Positions 10,294-19,845 of a DNA stretch of 64,000 bases are shown here, one piece after another. Numbering within the stretch: position 1 is the first letter of the stretch; each line of letters starts with the position of its first letter. A model generated the notes under the pieces. That model saw only the letters and a list, made by a program, of their open reading frames with translations, was not told the origin of the DNA and searched no databases. The position numbers and the translations under genes were made by a program. Source of the stretch: Dactylorhiza incarnata (Eukaryota > Streptophyta > Magnoliopsida > Asparagales > Orchidaceae); the NCBI GenBank assembly GCA_033032865.1, contig JAWHQI010000079.1, positions 7,940,501 through 8,004,500 on the forward strand, in the 5' to 3' direction.

Positions 10294-11691
10294 TTAGGAA
10301 AAAGGAAATCTAAAAGAGAGGTGGACAGGCAACTCCCTTAATTCGCGCGCAGGTGAATGTGCCGATGTCAGTCGCCCGGCTGCTCCTCCGTTTATCTTGT
10401 GGTTCTCCTCTTGTCCTTGAATTTGAAAATATAAATCCAAATCACCTATACATACCTGAGGTGATTTGGAAAAATAAAGATGAGCGGCATATGGATCATT
10501 GATTATTTGGGGTGGCAACGACTCATCCTTAACCTAAAAATTATTAGAATAAAGAGAATCACAAATAAAAGAGTCAGAAAAATTTTCGCAAGGAGGAGGT
10601 TCTTGCGAAAAAATAAGATTAAGCTCCGACTGTTCCTTTTCTAAAATAAAATTTTCATTAGGAAAATTTAGCGTATTACCAAGCGGAATAAAATTTTCGG
10701 ACACAAAAAATTCATGAATTTCTGGTTGAATTATAATAGAAGAGATTTGCGAAAATTCACGATAAAGAAAAGAAGATCCGGGTGAAGTAGGGGAAGAAAC
10801 TTGTTCTTCTTCTAGTTCGTCCGGGGTGCCCAAAACATTAAGAATTTCATGGTAAGAGAATTTTTCTTCATAATTGGGAAAAGAAACTATGAGAGTACAT
10901 GAGCAATCATGTTCCTCCATAACTAAATTTTCCAAAGATGAGGAAAAAACACTAGAAGAAAGAAAATTCTCATCTAAATTCTGGGGTGGAGTATCAAATT
11001 GAAGAAGCGGATATTCCCCAAAATTAGAGTACGAAAATTACGGCGCAAAAGAAGAACAAGAATTCGGATCTAAAGATTTATCTTCATCGCCCCAAAGACT
11101 ATCCGGGTGACCGTTCCACCAAGAATAATCTACTTCGGGGCTAGAAGACAAATTATTAGAGGTCGAAAAATTATTCTCGTGAAAATTAGAAAAATTATTT
11201 TCCTCTACATTTTGGGTGGAAGTATCTATTTGGATTTGCGAAATTTCCCCCAAATTAGAGAACGAAGACTGCGGAGTATAAGTAGAAAAACAAAAATTTG
11301 TGTCTAAAGATTTATCTTCGTTGCTCCGATAATTATCCGGGTGAGCATGCCACCAAGAATAATCAACTTCGGAACTAGAAGAACAATTATTAAATGCCAA
11401 AATTTTGTTTTCATTATAATTAGAAAAATTATTTTCATCAAAGTTTGAAAAACTATTCTCATTAAACGGGGAAAAATTATGATCGTAATTATTATCAAAA
11501 TTATTTGCATAATATTGAGGAAAATTATTTTCATAATAATTATTTTGATAATAAGAATGTAAATAACATTTCTCACTTTGATGAGGCGCACCACAATAAT
11601 GACAACTAAATTGGCGTTCTCGCACGGCTTGTAAGAGATAAAGTTGGTTTCGAAGCTCGGCAACCTTAACGGTCAATTCAGATTCTTTCAT
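10294..11691 (-). pseudogene. ATH-2 ORF: zinc-knuckle, Asn-rich repeat protein of unknown function
   Basis: One reading frame of about 466 codons starting at ATG 11691-11689 (MKESELTVKVAEL), interrupted by in-frame TAA at 11038-11040 and TAG at 10534-10536. The N-terminus looks helical and is followed by a knuckle CHYCGAPHQSEKC (CX2CX3HX4C). Next comes an Asn/Phe/Tyr-rich stretch, then two clear repeats with EVDYSWW..HPD and EDKSLD.N, and a third partial copy beyond the TAA (FGEYPLLQFDT.PQN). The C-terminal half is acidic and ends ELPVHLSFRFPFS. That ending closely matches the end of the ATH-1 ORF. It occupies the gag position, but no standard Athila Gag domain is visible. An RNA-binding role is inferred from the knuckle only. 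I do not recognise the family. Confidence 0.75.
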
Positions 11692-11791
11692 AATAAAAAG
11701 GGAACAACCTTTACTCAAATGAATGGAATTTTTTTAAAAAAAATATTTTTATTATATATATTTTTTTGAAAAAGCGGGTTAAATTAGTCCC

Positions 11792-11881
11792 GGACTTCCC
11801 AAGATCTACCCGGTGAAGGGTTTGCAAGGTACTAGAGGCTGTGATGGGAATTCAAGCCCAAAGCGTCCTTTCCGAGAATTT
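11792..11881 (-). repeat. ATH-2 internal direct repeat, copy in the 5' leader
   Basis: Partner of 9956-10047. In element sense it lies about 110 bases after the primer site and before the ORF, where packaging or dimerisation signals of LTR retroelements usually sit. Confidence 0.85.
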
Positions 11882-11988
11882 AGATTGCGCTTTTTTTTAA
11901 TTTTTTTTTTAAATTTTAAAGAAAAAGGGGGAGAAGAAAGAGAACGATAAAATTAATAAATATTTCTTTTTTCGAAATATCAACCGTG

Positions 11989-12006
11989 TCCCCGGCAACG
12001 GCGCCA
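11989..12006 (-). other. ATH-2 primer-binding site
   Basis: Minus strand TGGCGCCGTTGCCGGGGA, the 18-base complement of plant tRNA-Asp used by Athila/Calypso-type elements. It lies six bases from the 5' LTR end. Confidence 0.93.
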
Positions 12007-12012
12007 AAAACT

Positions 12013-13599
12013 TGATGGACGAAACTATGCTCGCAAATGACAACGGCAAGTGTACCGTATCGAATGTAGTATAGGTTGTTAAAACAAGGTCGTATTAGAC
12101 TCGGGGCGGTTGAGTACTCTTACTTCAAGAAAGTCTCTATTATTTTATCAATTAAAACTTGAGGTTGATTTTGCAAATGGAAAATTAAAATATGAATTAA
12201 AAGAATGGTTAGCACTCGATCTTTGAATCACCTTGGAGATAAAAATAAGAACAAAGAATAAAAGCGCTTTCTCATAACAAAATAGCTTTGACCATGGAGA
12301 TTCCTGAATTATGAACGCACCTCTCTCGAGGATGCGCTCACCTGAGTTTAGGTTGATGAATCGAACTCTCGTTCTAGAATTGAAACCCCTAAAACTCGCC
12401 TTATCGAAGTGAATCCCGCTATTGGCTTTTTCTCCAATCCGGAAGGGTAACGTCGACCTCTCTCGAGGATTGCATTCTACTCTTTTTTTATCCTTGAGTG
12501 ATCGATTCGTCTTACGCGCCTCTCGACTAACTAAAGAACGAAAACAAGAACAAGAATTATATATCGAAAATATAATCTCGTTATCTTAAAATCAAGGGTA
12601 AATCTTAAGCATTTTTGAGAAGAGAAATAGCAACTATAGATTATTTCATGACTTATATCATTCCTTGGATCATCTCGATCGAGTACTAATAATATTTAGT
12701 TACTCATGGAGATTGAGGAATCAAAATAAATTAAAGAGCACATCATAAAAAAGAGAGGAAATGAGAGAAGAAAAGAACTATTTTATTAAATTGCTAAGAA
12801 AGTTACAAGCTAGGAATTGAAATTTACAAACTATTTTACTTGAACGTGCCAATTGCAAGAAGAAAGGGAGTACACGAACTACTAAAATATGAAATTAACG
12901 ACATGAAATGAAAAGTCTAAGTCCTAAAAAATTGCTCCTAAAGATCTGGAGAAGCTCAATTTAAATAGGCAGAAATTTGATGTTACACGCCCTTTATCAC
13001 GCCCGTGACCAAGGGCGTGTAAGGAGCGTGATCGATGCTGGTGCGGAGAGGGCGCGTTCTGGCTTCAATGCAGGCGTTTCGGACGCGTCACGCCCTAGGT
13101 CACGCCCGTGACCAAGGGCGTGTAATCTCAATTAAGTGCTGTTGGCGGGAAACTTCGGCGGGAAGGCGCGCTGGGTGAGTCATGCCCGTGACATGCTGTC
13201 ACGCCCTCGGTCATGCCCGTGACCGAGGGCGTGTAATTTTAATTGACGTGGCAGCGTGCTCCGGATGCTTGTGGCGGGTCGTGGCCGTGACATTGGGTCA
13301 CGCCCGTGACCTGGGGCGTGTACTTTGCGAACTTTTCACGGAACATCCCTGGAGTGGCAGAAACAGGTCTGGAACACTGCACAGGTTACACGCCCATGGT
13401 CACGCCCGTGACCTGGGGCGTGTAAATGAATTTTCTGCTCCGAATGTCCAGAAAACCTGAAAACATAAAATAAACATAAGTTAGCTTATGAAATTAAAAT
13501 ATGAAAGATTTATATGATATAATATAGATAAAAGACATAATTTCAAATTAAAATAATAATAAAACTATACTAAAAGATGAGTAAATAAATTACTCATCA
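12013..13599 (-). repeat. ATH-2 5' LTR
   Basis: 1587 bp, TGATG...CATCA. The TATA-like CTATTTAAA is at 12960-12967 (minus). The U3 array of TCACGCCCGTGAC words runs 12984-13430 and starts about 17 bp from the TATA box. It lacks the extra 12-bp array unit of the 3' LTR. Confidence 0.92.
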
Positions 13600-13604
13600 A
13601 CGTG
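13600..13604. other. ATH-2 target-site duplication (right)
   Basis: ACGTG, exact partner of 7025-7029. ATH-1 LTR sequence resumes at 13605. Confidence 0.92.
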
Positions 13605-13678
13605 CCTAAAATGTGGTGCATAGACTAGAAATACGGCCCAGATGAGTCCATAAAAGTGTATATAATTGGGACTCATCA

Positions 13679-15412
13679 CACCCCCAGACTTACCTGTTTG
13701 CGCATCCCGAGCAAACAAATCCGGCGGAGTATGAAAATGGTAGTTAGTGAAGGGAATTGCAAATAGGAGTACGGTGCGAAGTATCATACCTATGCAAATA
13801 GAAATTCAATAAAAGGAGATTCTAACTATGCTAACTAATTTACAAAAGTATAAAAGCGTAAATAGAGATTTATTTGTACTCAGATGGTGAATCATGAAGA
13901 ATTTGTGCGGTCGTGCCCGGTGTGAAATAAACAAGCAACTCAGGAGGGTGTTGCTAAAGACTGGAATTCGGGGATAACTCCGCATGAAATCCATCAACGT
14001 CGAGAACCATAAGCTTGCCCGGTTACACTCTCTCCACGGCGCTAGCAAACTCAAAAGTTAAATCAATAGGACTTTCAGGTTATAATGGGGCTTAGGTTAC
14101 AGTATGATATTCAACGATAAACGAGACGGCTACGCAACCCAATTGAGTCAAAAGATAACGCTGTACCAAAACAAGACCAAAAACGATGCTAGTGTGACAC
14201 ACCCCTAGACTTGGCTTGAAAACTGGGTGTGCACACAGCCTACTCCAATAAATACCAACTGAATTTTCTATTACGCTCAAAGGGATTTCTTTTCATTCCA
14301 ATTTTCTTTTAACTTCATTTTTTTTCTTTTTCTTTTATCCCCCGGTTGGTTTACAACAATGTTTTCAGCACACAATACATTTTTCTTTCGCATCACAAAG
14401 GTTCCAAACATCACACCAAATCAAGAAATATGATATCAGTTAACTCGCTACTTGGTTGCGATAATAGGATAAGTTTCAGGCTTTGGTGATTGAAAGAAGA
14501 GCTGAAACAAAGGAGCGGTAGGCACAAATTGGCTTGCAAGGGTAAGCGAATGGGTCATGGAAATCAAAGCTCAAACTAGCCAACTAGATGGCCTACATCA
14601 CGTTTAACAAAATGAGATGCTCTCGCCCATGCTTCAATAGTCGCTTGGGGCAAGTTCTTAGCCCACGAGAAAGGTAAACCTTACTTCCGACTCGAGCAAC
14701 AAACAACTAGCGCTTGCTTACACACAACACCGTGCTACCGCCAATTTCATTCACATTCACCAATTGAGTATAATAAATTTAAAACTACGCAAAAACACTA
14801 ATCGTAAATTAAATGGATAGAAATAATCTAATTTTACTCAAATTTCTACTAGAGCATGCGGATGCGACTAGAGCACTGCAAGAGTCAACATCGCACTCCT
14901 ATTTGCAATTCCTAAGCTAACATCCTATTTCACATTCCAAACCAAGATAAGCGTGAACGGAAACACACACACAAGTGAGTGCGCGCTCAAGTGGGTGGAG
15001 TGGTGTGCGATGAAGATGAACAAATAAAATGACTGAAATAAAATACTTCTAGCATGCACTGAGATGTGCACGTGCAGTGGGTACAATAAATATCTCTCCC
15101 CCAGACTTAAACTAAACAATCCAATACAAGATAGAACCATGAAATTCAAAATGAAGTCTCGAGAAAGAGAGTACCCAATGCTCAGTAGGTGAGCATACCA
15201 GAAGACGCGTGTAAACCAAGACAAAGCTGCAACATCCGCCAGAAGAATGACCTGCAGGGGTGAGCTCCGCAAAAACAAAAGAAAATGTACAAAAATAAAA
15301 TAAAATACAGCTAACTAAACTAAACAAGATGAAATAAGAAATGCAGGAAAAAGTAAGATAACTACTGGGGTTATTGTCCTCCCAGCACGACTTATTCAAA
15401 TTTAAAGCAGTT
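13679..15412 (-). other. ATH-1 3' non-coding region with polypurine tract
   Basis: No convincing ORF on either strand. In element sense it ends in a stem GTTTGC...GCAAAC (13696-13716) and the purine tract TAAGTCTGGGGGTG next to the LTR. It contains two blocks also present, in the same order, in ATH-2 and ATH-3: 13985-14040 and 14586-14690. Minus-strand frames of 80-117 codons in 13806-15399 show no domain and are not called. Confidence 0.72.
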
Positions 15413-16690
15413 CTAGCTAATGGGTCTATGAAAAAGGAAATGCACAGGTAACTGTTCTAATATGCGTGTCAGTAGCGGGTACCGATACGGCGATAGAACA
15501 GTCACGCCTCTACCCGAATATAAATAATACCTGCTCGTCACAGGTAGAGGGAATAAAAAGTAAGAAGAGGAGGAATCCTCACTCAACTCACCAAAACTAT
15601 CCTTGCCCAGCAAGGTATCATCTCCAGGGAGGCAGTAGGAGGAGAAGGAAATGAGTGGGGCTTCCTCTACGGAGGGGGGATCAACCTCCTCACATGATAG
15701 GATACACTCATCATTGACTTGAGCAGAATGCTCCAAGTCCTCCTGAAGTACCTGTGAAGACTCAACCTGCACAAGCTTAGATAGAGAAAGGGGATTAAGA
15801 AATAAAAAAGAAGAAGAACATGAATAAAAATCAATCGGGGGAGTGATCCCGGTCTCACTCCCAGCAGGATCCAAGCACAGATCACTGTCGGTATCATATG
15901 AGTCGTAACGAGGGGAACCCAGGAGCTCGGGGTCCTCGGTGGTGAGCTGGATGTCCAAATCCTAGAAGTAAGTAAATACCTCCGCGTCGAAAAGAGAATC
16001 CTCCTCATCCCACCGCGGTGCGTCATCATGTTCAAAGGTATCACACTCCCCATCAGAGAGAATGAAATCCTCGTCCCACTTTTGCGCAACCTCAGGCGCC
16101 AAATAAACCACCCGCACGACATCATCAGTCGACTCACTAAAGATAGGAGTAGATGAATTTTGCAAAGAATGCGGAGGAACCGGACTTCTCTCATGATCAG
16201 AAAATAAATGAGCAGTCGCCTCTGCGAAAATATCCACAGACGCCTCCCCGCAGGAAGAACCAGAATCTGCACACCATACTGGTGCATCCATGAGTTCCCA
16301 ATCCTCTCCCTGTTGACCATCGAATGAGTGCACATCGTCACTCAAGGGAAGCTCGTAAAAGGGGATTGAGGGACCCATGAAAGAGTTGTACGCGGCGAGA
16401 GATTCCTCGGTAATCTCCAAGGGCAAAGATCGAGCAAGATGTGCGATGTCAGTGTAGGGGCCATGCAACACTCTGGTGGGCCTGTCCGCAGTAGTCTCCC
16501 GTAAACGGGGGGATGCTGCGCACACGTCCTCAGAGGGGGAAGGATCGCACAGACGAGGGCAATCCTTCACCATATGGCCTAAACCTTGACATATCAAGCA
16601 CCTAATACAATGCTCAGCATTTAAAGCAGTCATGGCGTTGATGTATCGATGCAAAGTGTCATAGAGGCGACACTCGGCTTCAGAATACAT
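15413..16690 (-). pseudogene. ATH-1 ORF: acidic zinc-knuckle protein of unknown function
   Basis: One frame of about 425 codons starting at ATG 16690-16688 (MYSEAECRLYDTLHRYINAM), interrupted by a single in-frame TAG at 15962-15964. Residues ~25-45 hold a CCHC knuckle CLICQGLGHMVKDCP (CX2CX4HX4C). The rest is acidic, rich in Ser, Asp and Glu, with no recognisable Gag, protease or polymerase domain. It ends LEQLPVHFLFHRPIS, matching the end of the ATH-2 ORF (ELPVHLSFRFPFS) through different synonymous codons. It sits in the gag position, but the main Athila Gag domain seen in ATH-3 and ATH-4 is absent. RNA or particle binding is inferred from the knuckle only. The frame can also be read about 8 codons further upstream without an ATG. 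Confidence 0.72.
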
Positions 16691-16911
16691 CACAGAAATA
16701 TGTGGATTAAACAAAAATCAACAATTCCTTGCAAAATAAAACTACACGCAACCAGAATTAAATGAACACCTGCTACAGAAAAGCCGAAACTAGATAAAGG
16801 AAGAAATGAAATAGAAATATCAAATTTTAACACTAAAATAAACAAAAGAAATGGTATAAACAAAGGGAAAAGGGCTTCTATCTTACAGCTCTCCCTCTCC
16901 AGAAAACTCAC
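16690..16911 (-). other. ATH-1 leader with a short hydrophobic open frame
   Basis: Between primer site and main ORF is a 73-codon frame beginning MSFLERESCK and then strongly hydrophobic. It overlaps the main ORF's ATG. It could be an upstream ORF, but AT-rich leaders often yield hydrophobic translations by chance. I report it as the content of the leader, not as a gene. Confidence 0.25.
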
Positions 16912-16921
16912 ACGTCTGTGT

Positions 16922-16939
16922 TCCCCAGCAACGGCGCAA
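16922..16939 (-). other. ATH-1 primer-binding site, decayed
   Basis: Matches the tRNA-Asp-type site at 16 of 18 positions (minus strand TTGCGCCGTTGCTGGGGA). The next six bases lead to the LTR end at 16946. One mismatch is next to the base that pairs with the tRNA 3' end, so priming may be weak. Confidence 0.85.
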
Positions 16940-17159
16940 AAAACTTGATGCGCAAATCTCGCACACCGCTATAGGCGGTAGCTAGACTGCGGCACGAAAT
17001 GGCAGTGTACCGATCATTCAACTAATATAAAACGAGGAGTAATCCCCGAGTATCGAATCTCTCAAGGAACACAGTAAGGTGGAGCTAACTATTGAGGAAG
17101 GACTTGAGATCGAAGTCCTTTGGTCGGATGGAATGCGGGAGAGTTGGGTTGGCTTTTGG

Positions 17160-17490
17160 AAAATAAAAGAAAACAACTATAACTACTCCTATGCAATGCC
17201 GCTATGCAATGCTTCGCTTGGCGGGATGGAGACTAGGCAGGCCTTGAGCGCACTGCGTCGCAAGCGCGGATGGACGAGTAGGCAAGCGGAATTGAACTGT
17301 GCAGGCCTTGAGCGCGCTGCTTCGTTAGGCGAATGGATTACATGGGCCGCTATGCCACGCTTCGCTAGGCGGATGGAAGAGTAGGCATACGAATGGAATG
17401 GTTCGCACCGGCGGAGTCGAAATGGATTACACGGGCCGCTATGCCATGCTTCGCTAGGTGGGTGGAAGAGTAGGCATACGGATGAGGGTC
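17160..17490 (-). repeat. Diverged tandem repeats in ATH-1 U5 (5' LTR copy)
   Basis: Same cluster as 5545-5860: units sharing GCTTCGCTAGGCGGATGGA and AGTAGGCA. They explain the overlapping long frames on both strands of this segment. Confidence 0.7.
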
Positions 17491-18126
17491 GCAAGCACCT
17501 CGTCGACAAGCACGCCACTAGCAATTGCTAGTGCGGCACACGAACGTGACGGCGGGATGGAGGATGGAATGGGGCGCTCCTCAAATCACATAAACTACAA
17601 ACATATGGAAAATTACACTAATAATATTTAGGGTTTATGGACATCATTCATATAAAAACATATAAACACACACATTAAATAGAATCAGCAAAAATAACAA
17701 GGAGGAGGTAAGATTACAACCGAAGCACGAAGACTCGTCGGAGATTCACGGCCGGAATCTAGGGTTGTCAATCCTCGTCCGGGCTCGGTCTTCAACTGCC
17801 GTCCGGGGTAGAAGAGGGCTGTCACTACCTCCCAATGGACCTGTCTTCTTCGTCAATAGCCTTCAGCCACGATCTTGCCGGAGAACTCCAAGGATATATT
17901 GCAAAATCCGTTGAAATGGAGCTTGGAAGCTTCTGAATGATGGAGGAGGCCGAGAGGATGCTCCGGATCGAGATTGGCGTGAAGAAAATGCCCAGAGCTC
18001 CTCCCGAAGGTGGGCGGCGATGGATGGCGAAAAGGGCGCGGAACTGGAGCTCTGGGAGAAAGAAAAAAGATCGATCTAGAATAGGGCGAGACCTGCAGCT
18101 TAAATAGAAATTCTGTCAGAAAATGG

Positions 18127-18440
18127 TCACGCACGGTCGAACGCACGACCGTGCGCAGACCGTGCGTTATTAAATGATAAAACGTGGCTTGGGGAAGACG
18201 CTGCGCCGCCCGTGCGTTTTGCTCATGCACGATCAACACCGCTCGTGCGTTTAAACGCACAAGTAAAATCTGACGCTCAGAAATCAAGAATACACAGGTC
18301 GACCGTGCATTTTACTCACGCACGGGCGAATCCGCCCGTGCGTTCAAACACACGAGTAAACTCCGACGCTCCATTTTCAGCCCAGACACAAACGCACGAC
18401 CGCAACCGACCGTGCGTCAAGGAAATGCACGACCGTGCGA
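18127..18440 (-). repeat. ATH-1 U3 array of CGCACG-GT-CGTGCG palindromes
   Basis: Four clusters (about 18127-18170, 18206-18260, 18300-18352, 18388-18440) of words built on CGCACGGTCGTGCG and ACCGTGCG. The nearest word starts about 20 bp upstream of the TATA-like box at 18099-18107. The same words occur in ATH-3 and in the unrelated TEK-1 LTR. Confidence 0.85.
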
Positions 18441-18727
18441 TATGCACAGACATGAATTCTGGGGAAAACGGGACGATCAGGTCACCTGCAAACAAGATAT
18501 ACCAGCTGGGAATACACGTCCAGCACAGAAAAACATAGAAGAAGGGAAGGGGAGCACCATGTGCTTACCGCCAACAACAAGGAGCGCAATTGCACACCGG
18601 AATGGGCTTAAAGGTGCACCTAGCATGGAATAGTACATATGAATGAAAGCGTGCCTAAAATGTGGTGCATAGACTAGAAATACGGCCCAGATGAGTCCAT
18701 AAAAGTGTATATAATTGGGACTCATCA

Positions 18728-18732
18728 GCAAC
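18728..18732. other. ATH-1 target-site duplication (right)
   Basis: GCAAC, exact partner of 5317-5321. Confidence 0.9.
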
Positions 18733-19845
18733 AAAGCAAAGTTCCTTAGCCTAGAGAAGAAGAAGGGAGGGATCGTTACTTTTGGAGATAATAGTAAAGG
18801 AATTGAAGGATCATGAGAGTCGGTACAGTGGGTAACAAATCCTTTACTATTTATAATGTTCTTTATGTAAAAGGTTTAAAACTTAACTTAATATCTATTA
18901 GTCAATTATTTGATAAATGATTATATGTTTTTAAGTCATATACGAAAACACAATCGTTCCATGCATTTTCTACTATCTAGATATCTCCAAACCTTCTGAA
19001 ATTTCTACATGAAACTAATCTTTGGACACTTATTCACAATCAAAAAAATAGAATTTTCAAAAGCTTCATATTTTGCTTAATGTTTACCGCGCTAGCGCTA
19101 GCGCCTACGGTAGCTCGCCTATCTGATTTTCTGTAATTTTAAAATTTTGCAAAATCACTAAAAATATCTTTTTTTATATGTACTACTTATTTTTTGCATT
19201 TCTGCCATTAATTGATTTATGAAAAATAAAAATAAAAATTTACAAAAGCCAAATTACAAAAAATATCTTATTCTCTTCCTTTCTTGGTTTATTCTTTTGA
19301 TGTCTACCTCTATATGTGAAAAAAATCTAATACAAAATTATAAAACAAAAAAAAACTTACCAAAAAATTATTTTTGAACTTAACTTTTTCTATTTACATG
19401 TATCTTGCAAAAGGGAGATTTGGGATGTCACCCCAATGCATCTCCTAGTACCGGTGCGAACCCCTCACATGGTAGACCTCAGGAAGTCCAAGATCAATAA
19501 TAAGAGTTCAAACTTTAAAGCAAAATTTTCATTCAAAATATCAAAAAAACTGTAAGGACTTTCTTGTTAATTTCAAGCATGGTTTAATCTATAATTTAGA
19601 CCTTCTACAATGTTGGAATTCATCTTTTCAAACTACTTTGAACATTGTTTTGCTTCTTATCATGCTTTGATATATCTAAACACATGTGCATCAAATGTAT
19701 TGTAAAAGTTGTGTAGAACCAAGCTTAGCATGCCTCTAAGTATGAGTAAATGTTTTATGATTGATAATGATATTTCTTCACTCGAGAACCTGAGAAATAA
19801 AGGTTATCACAAGAACAAATACTCAAATTACATTTTGTTCGCTCG
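18733..19845 (+). pseudogene. SIR-1 remainder: pol start fused to 3' non-coding region
   Basis: Resumes the reading of 5194-5321 (KAKFLSLEKKKGGIVTFGDNSKG), homologous to SIR-2 25000-25160. Similarity to pol ends near 18930. What follows matches SIRE-like 3' non-coding sequence: a GC-rich word cluster at 19088-19122 (GCGCTAGCGCTAGCGCC) and a block at 19722-19790 (GCATGCCTCTAAGTATGAG) conserved in SIR-2 and SIR-3. Integrase, reverse transcriptase and RNase H are therefore deleted. The right end near 19845 is approximate: it is where homology to ORF-G begins. Confidence 0.7.

Larger units (their letters stand above)
7030..13599 (-). mobile_element. ATH-2: non-autonomous Athila-type LTR retrotransposon
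   Basis: Complete 6570-bp minus-strand element. It has LTRs 7030-8627 (3') and 12013-13599 (5'), a perfect tRNA-Asp-type primer site, one zinc-knuckle ORF broken by two stops, an 80-bp direct repeat on either side of the ORF, a 1.7-kb non-coding 3' region and a polypurine tract. No pol is present. LTR blocks match those of the autonomous ATH-4 (the motif CTCTCGAGG..CGC.CACCTGAG and the U3 array word TCACGCCCGTGA), so an ATH-4-like element is the likely helper. It inserted into ATH-1 and is therefore younger than it. Confidence 0.93.
5322..13678 (-). repeat. ATH-1 3' LTR, interrupted by ATH-2
   Basis: LTR sequence is 5322-7029 and 13605-13678, the remainder being ATH-2 with its ACGTG duplication. 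After removing ATH-2 it has the same length as the 5' LTR (1782 bp). The first base is A rather than T. It holds a U5 repeat cluster (about 5545-5860), a perfect 18-bp palindrome at 5892-5909, a TATA-like CTATTTAAG near 6474-6482 and a U3 array of CGCACGGTCGTGCG-like words (about 6503-6815). Confidence 0.9.
5322..18727 (-). mobile_element. ATH-1: non-autonomous Athila-type LTR retrotransposon (split by ATH-2)
   Basis: Minus-strand element with two 1782-bp LTRs (16946-18727 is the 5' LTR; 5322-7029 plus 13605-13678 is the 3' LTR), flanked by GCAAC. The internal part is only about 3.27 kb (13679-16945). It holds a decayed tRNA-Asp-type primer site, one zinc-knuckle ORF, a long non-coding 3' region and a polypurine tract. 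No protease, reverse transcriptase or integrase is present, so it needs proteins from elsewhere. Its U3 is clearly similar to that of ATH-3. The two LTRs differ by scattered substitutions, so it is not recent. ATH-2 later inserted into its 3' LTR. Confidence 0.93.
16946..18727 (-). repeat. ATH-1 5' LTR
   Basis: 1782 bp. In element sense: start TGATGAGTCC, U3 matching ATH-3 closely, the palindrome array (18440 to 18127), TATA-like CTATTTAAG (18107-18099), a leader, a perfect 18-bp palindrome CACTAGCAATTGCTAGTG (17516-17533), then U5 tandem repeats and the end GCGCATCA. Confidence 0.93.

Noticed and set aside
13806..15399. Minus-strand hydrophobic ORFs as an env-like gene of ATH-1
   Set aside because: Short, overlapping, Ser/Phe/Tyr-rich from AT bias, with no signal-peptide plus anchor layout shared between copies.
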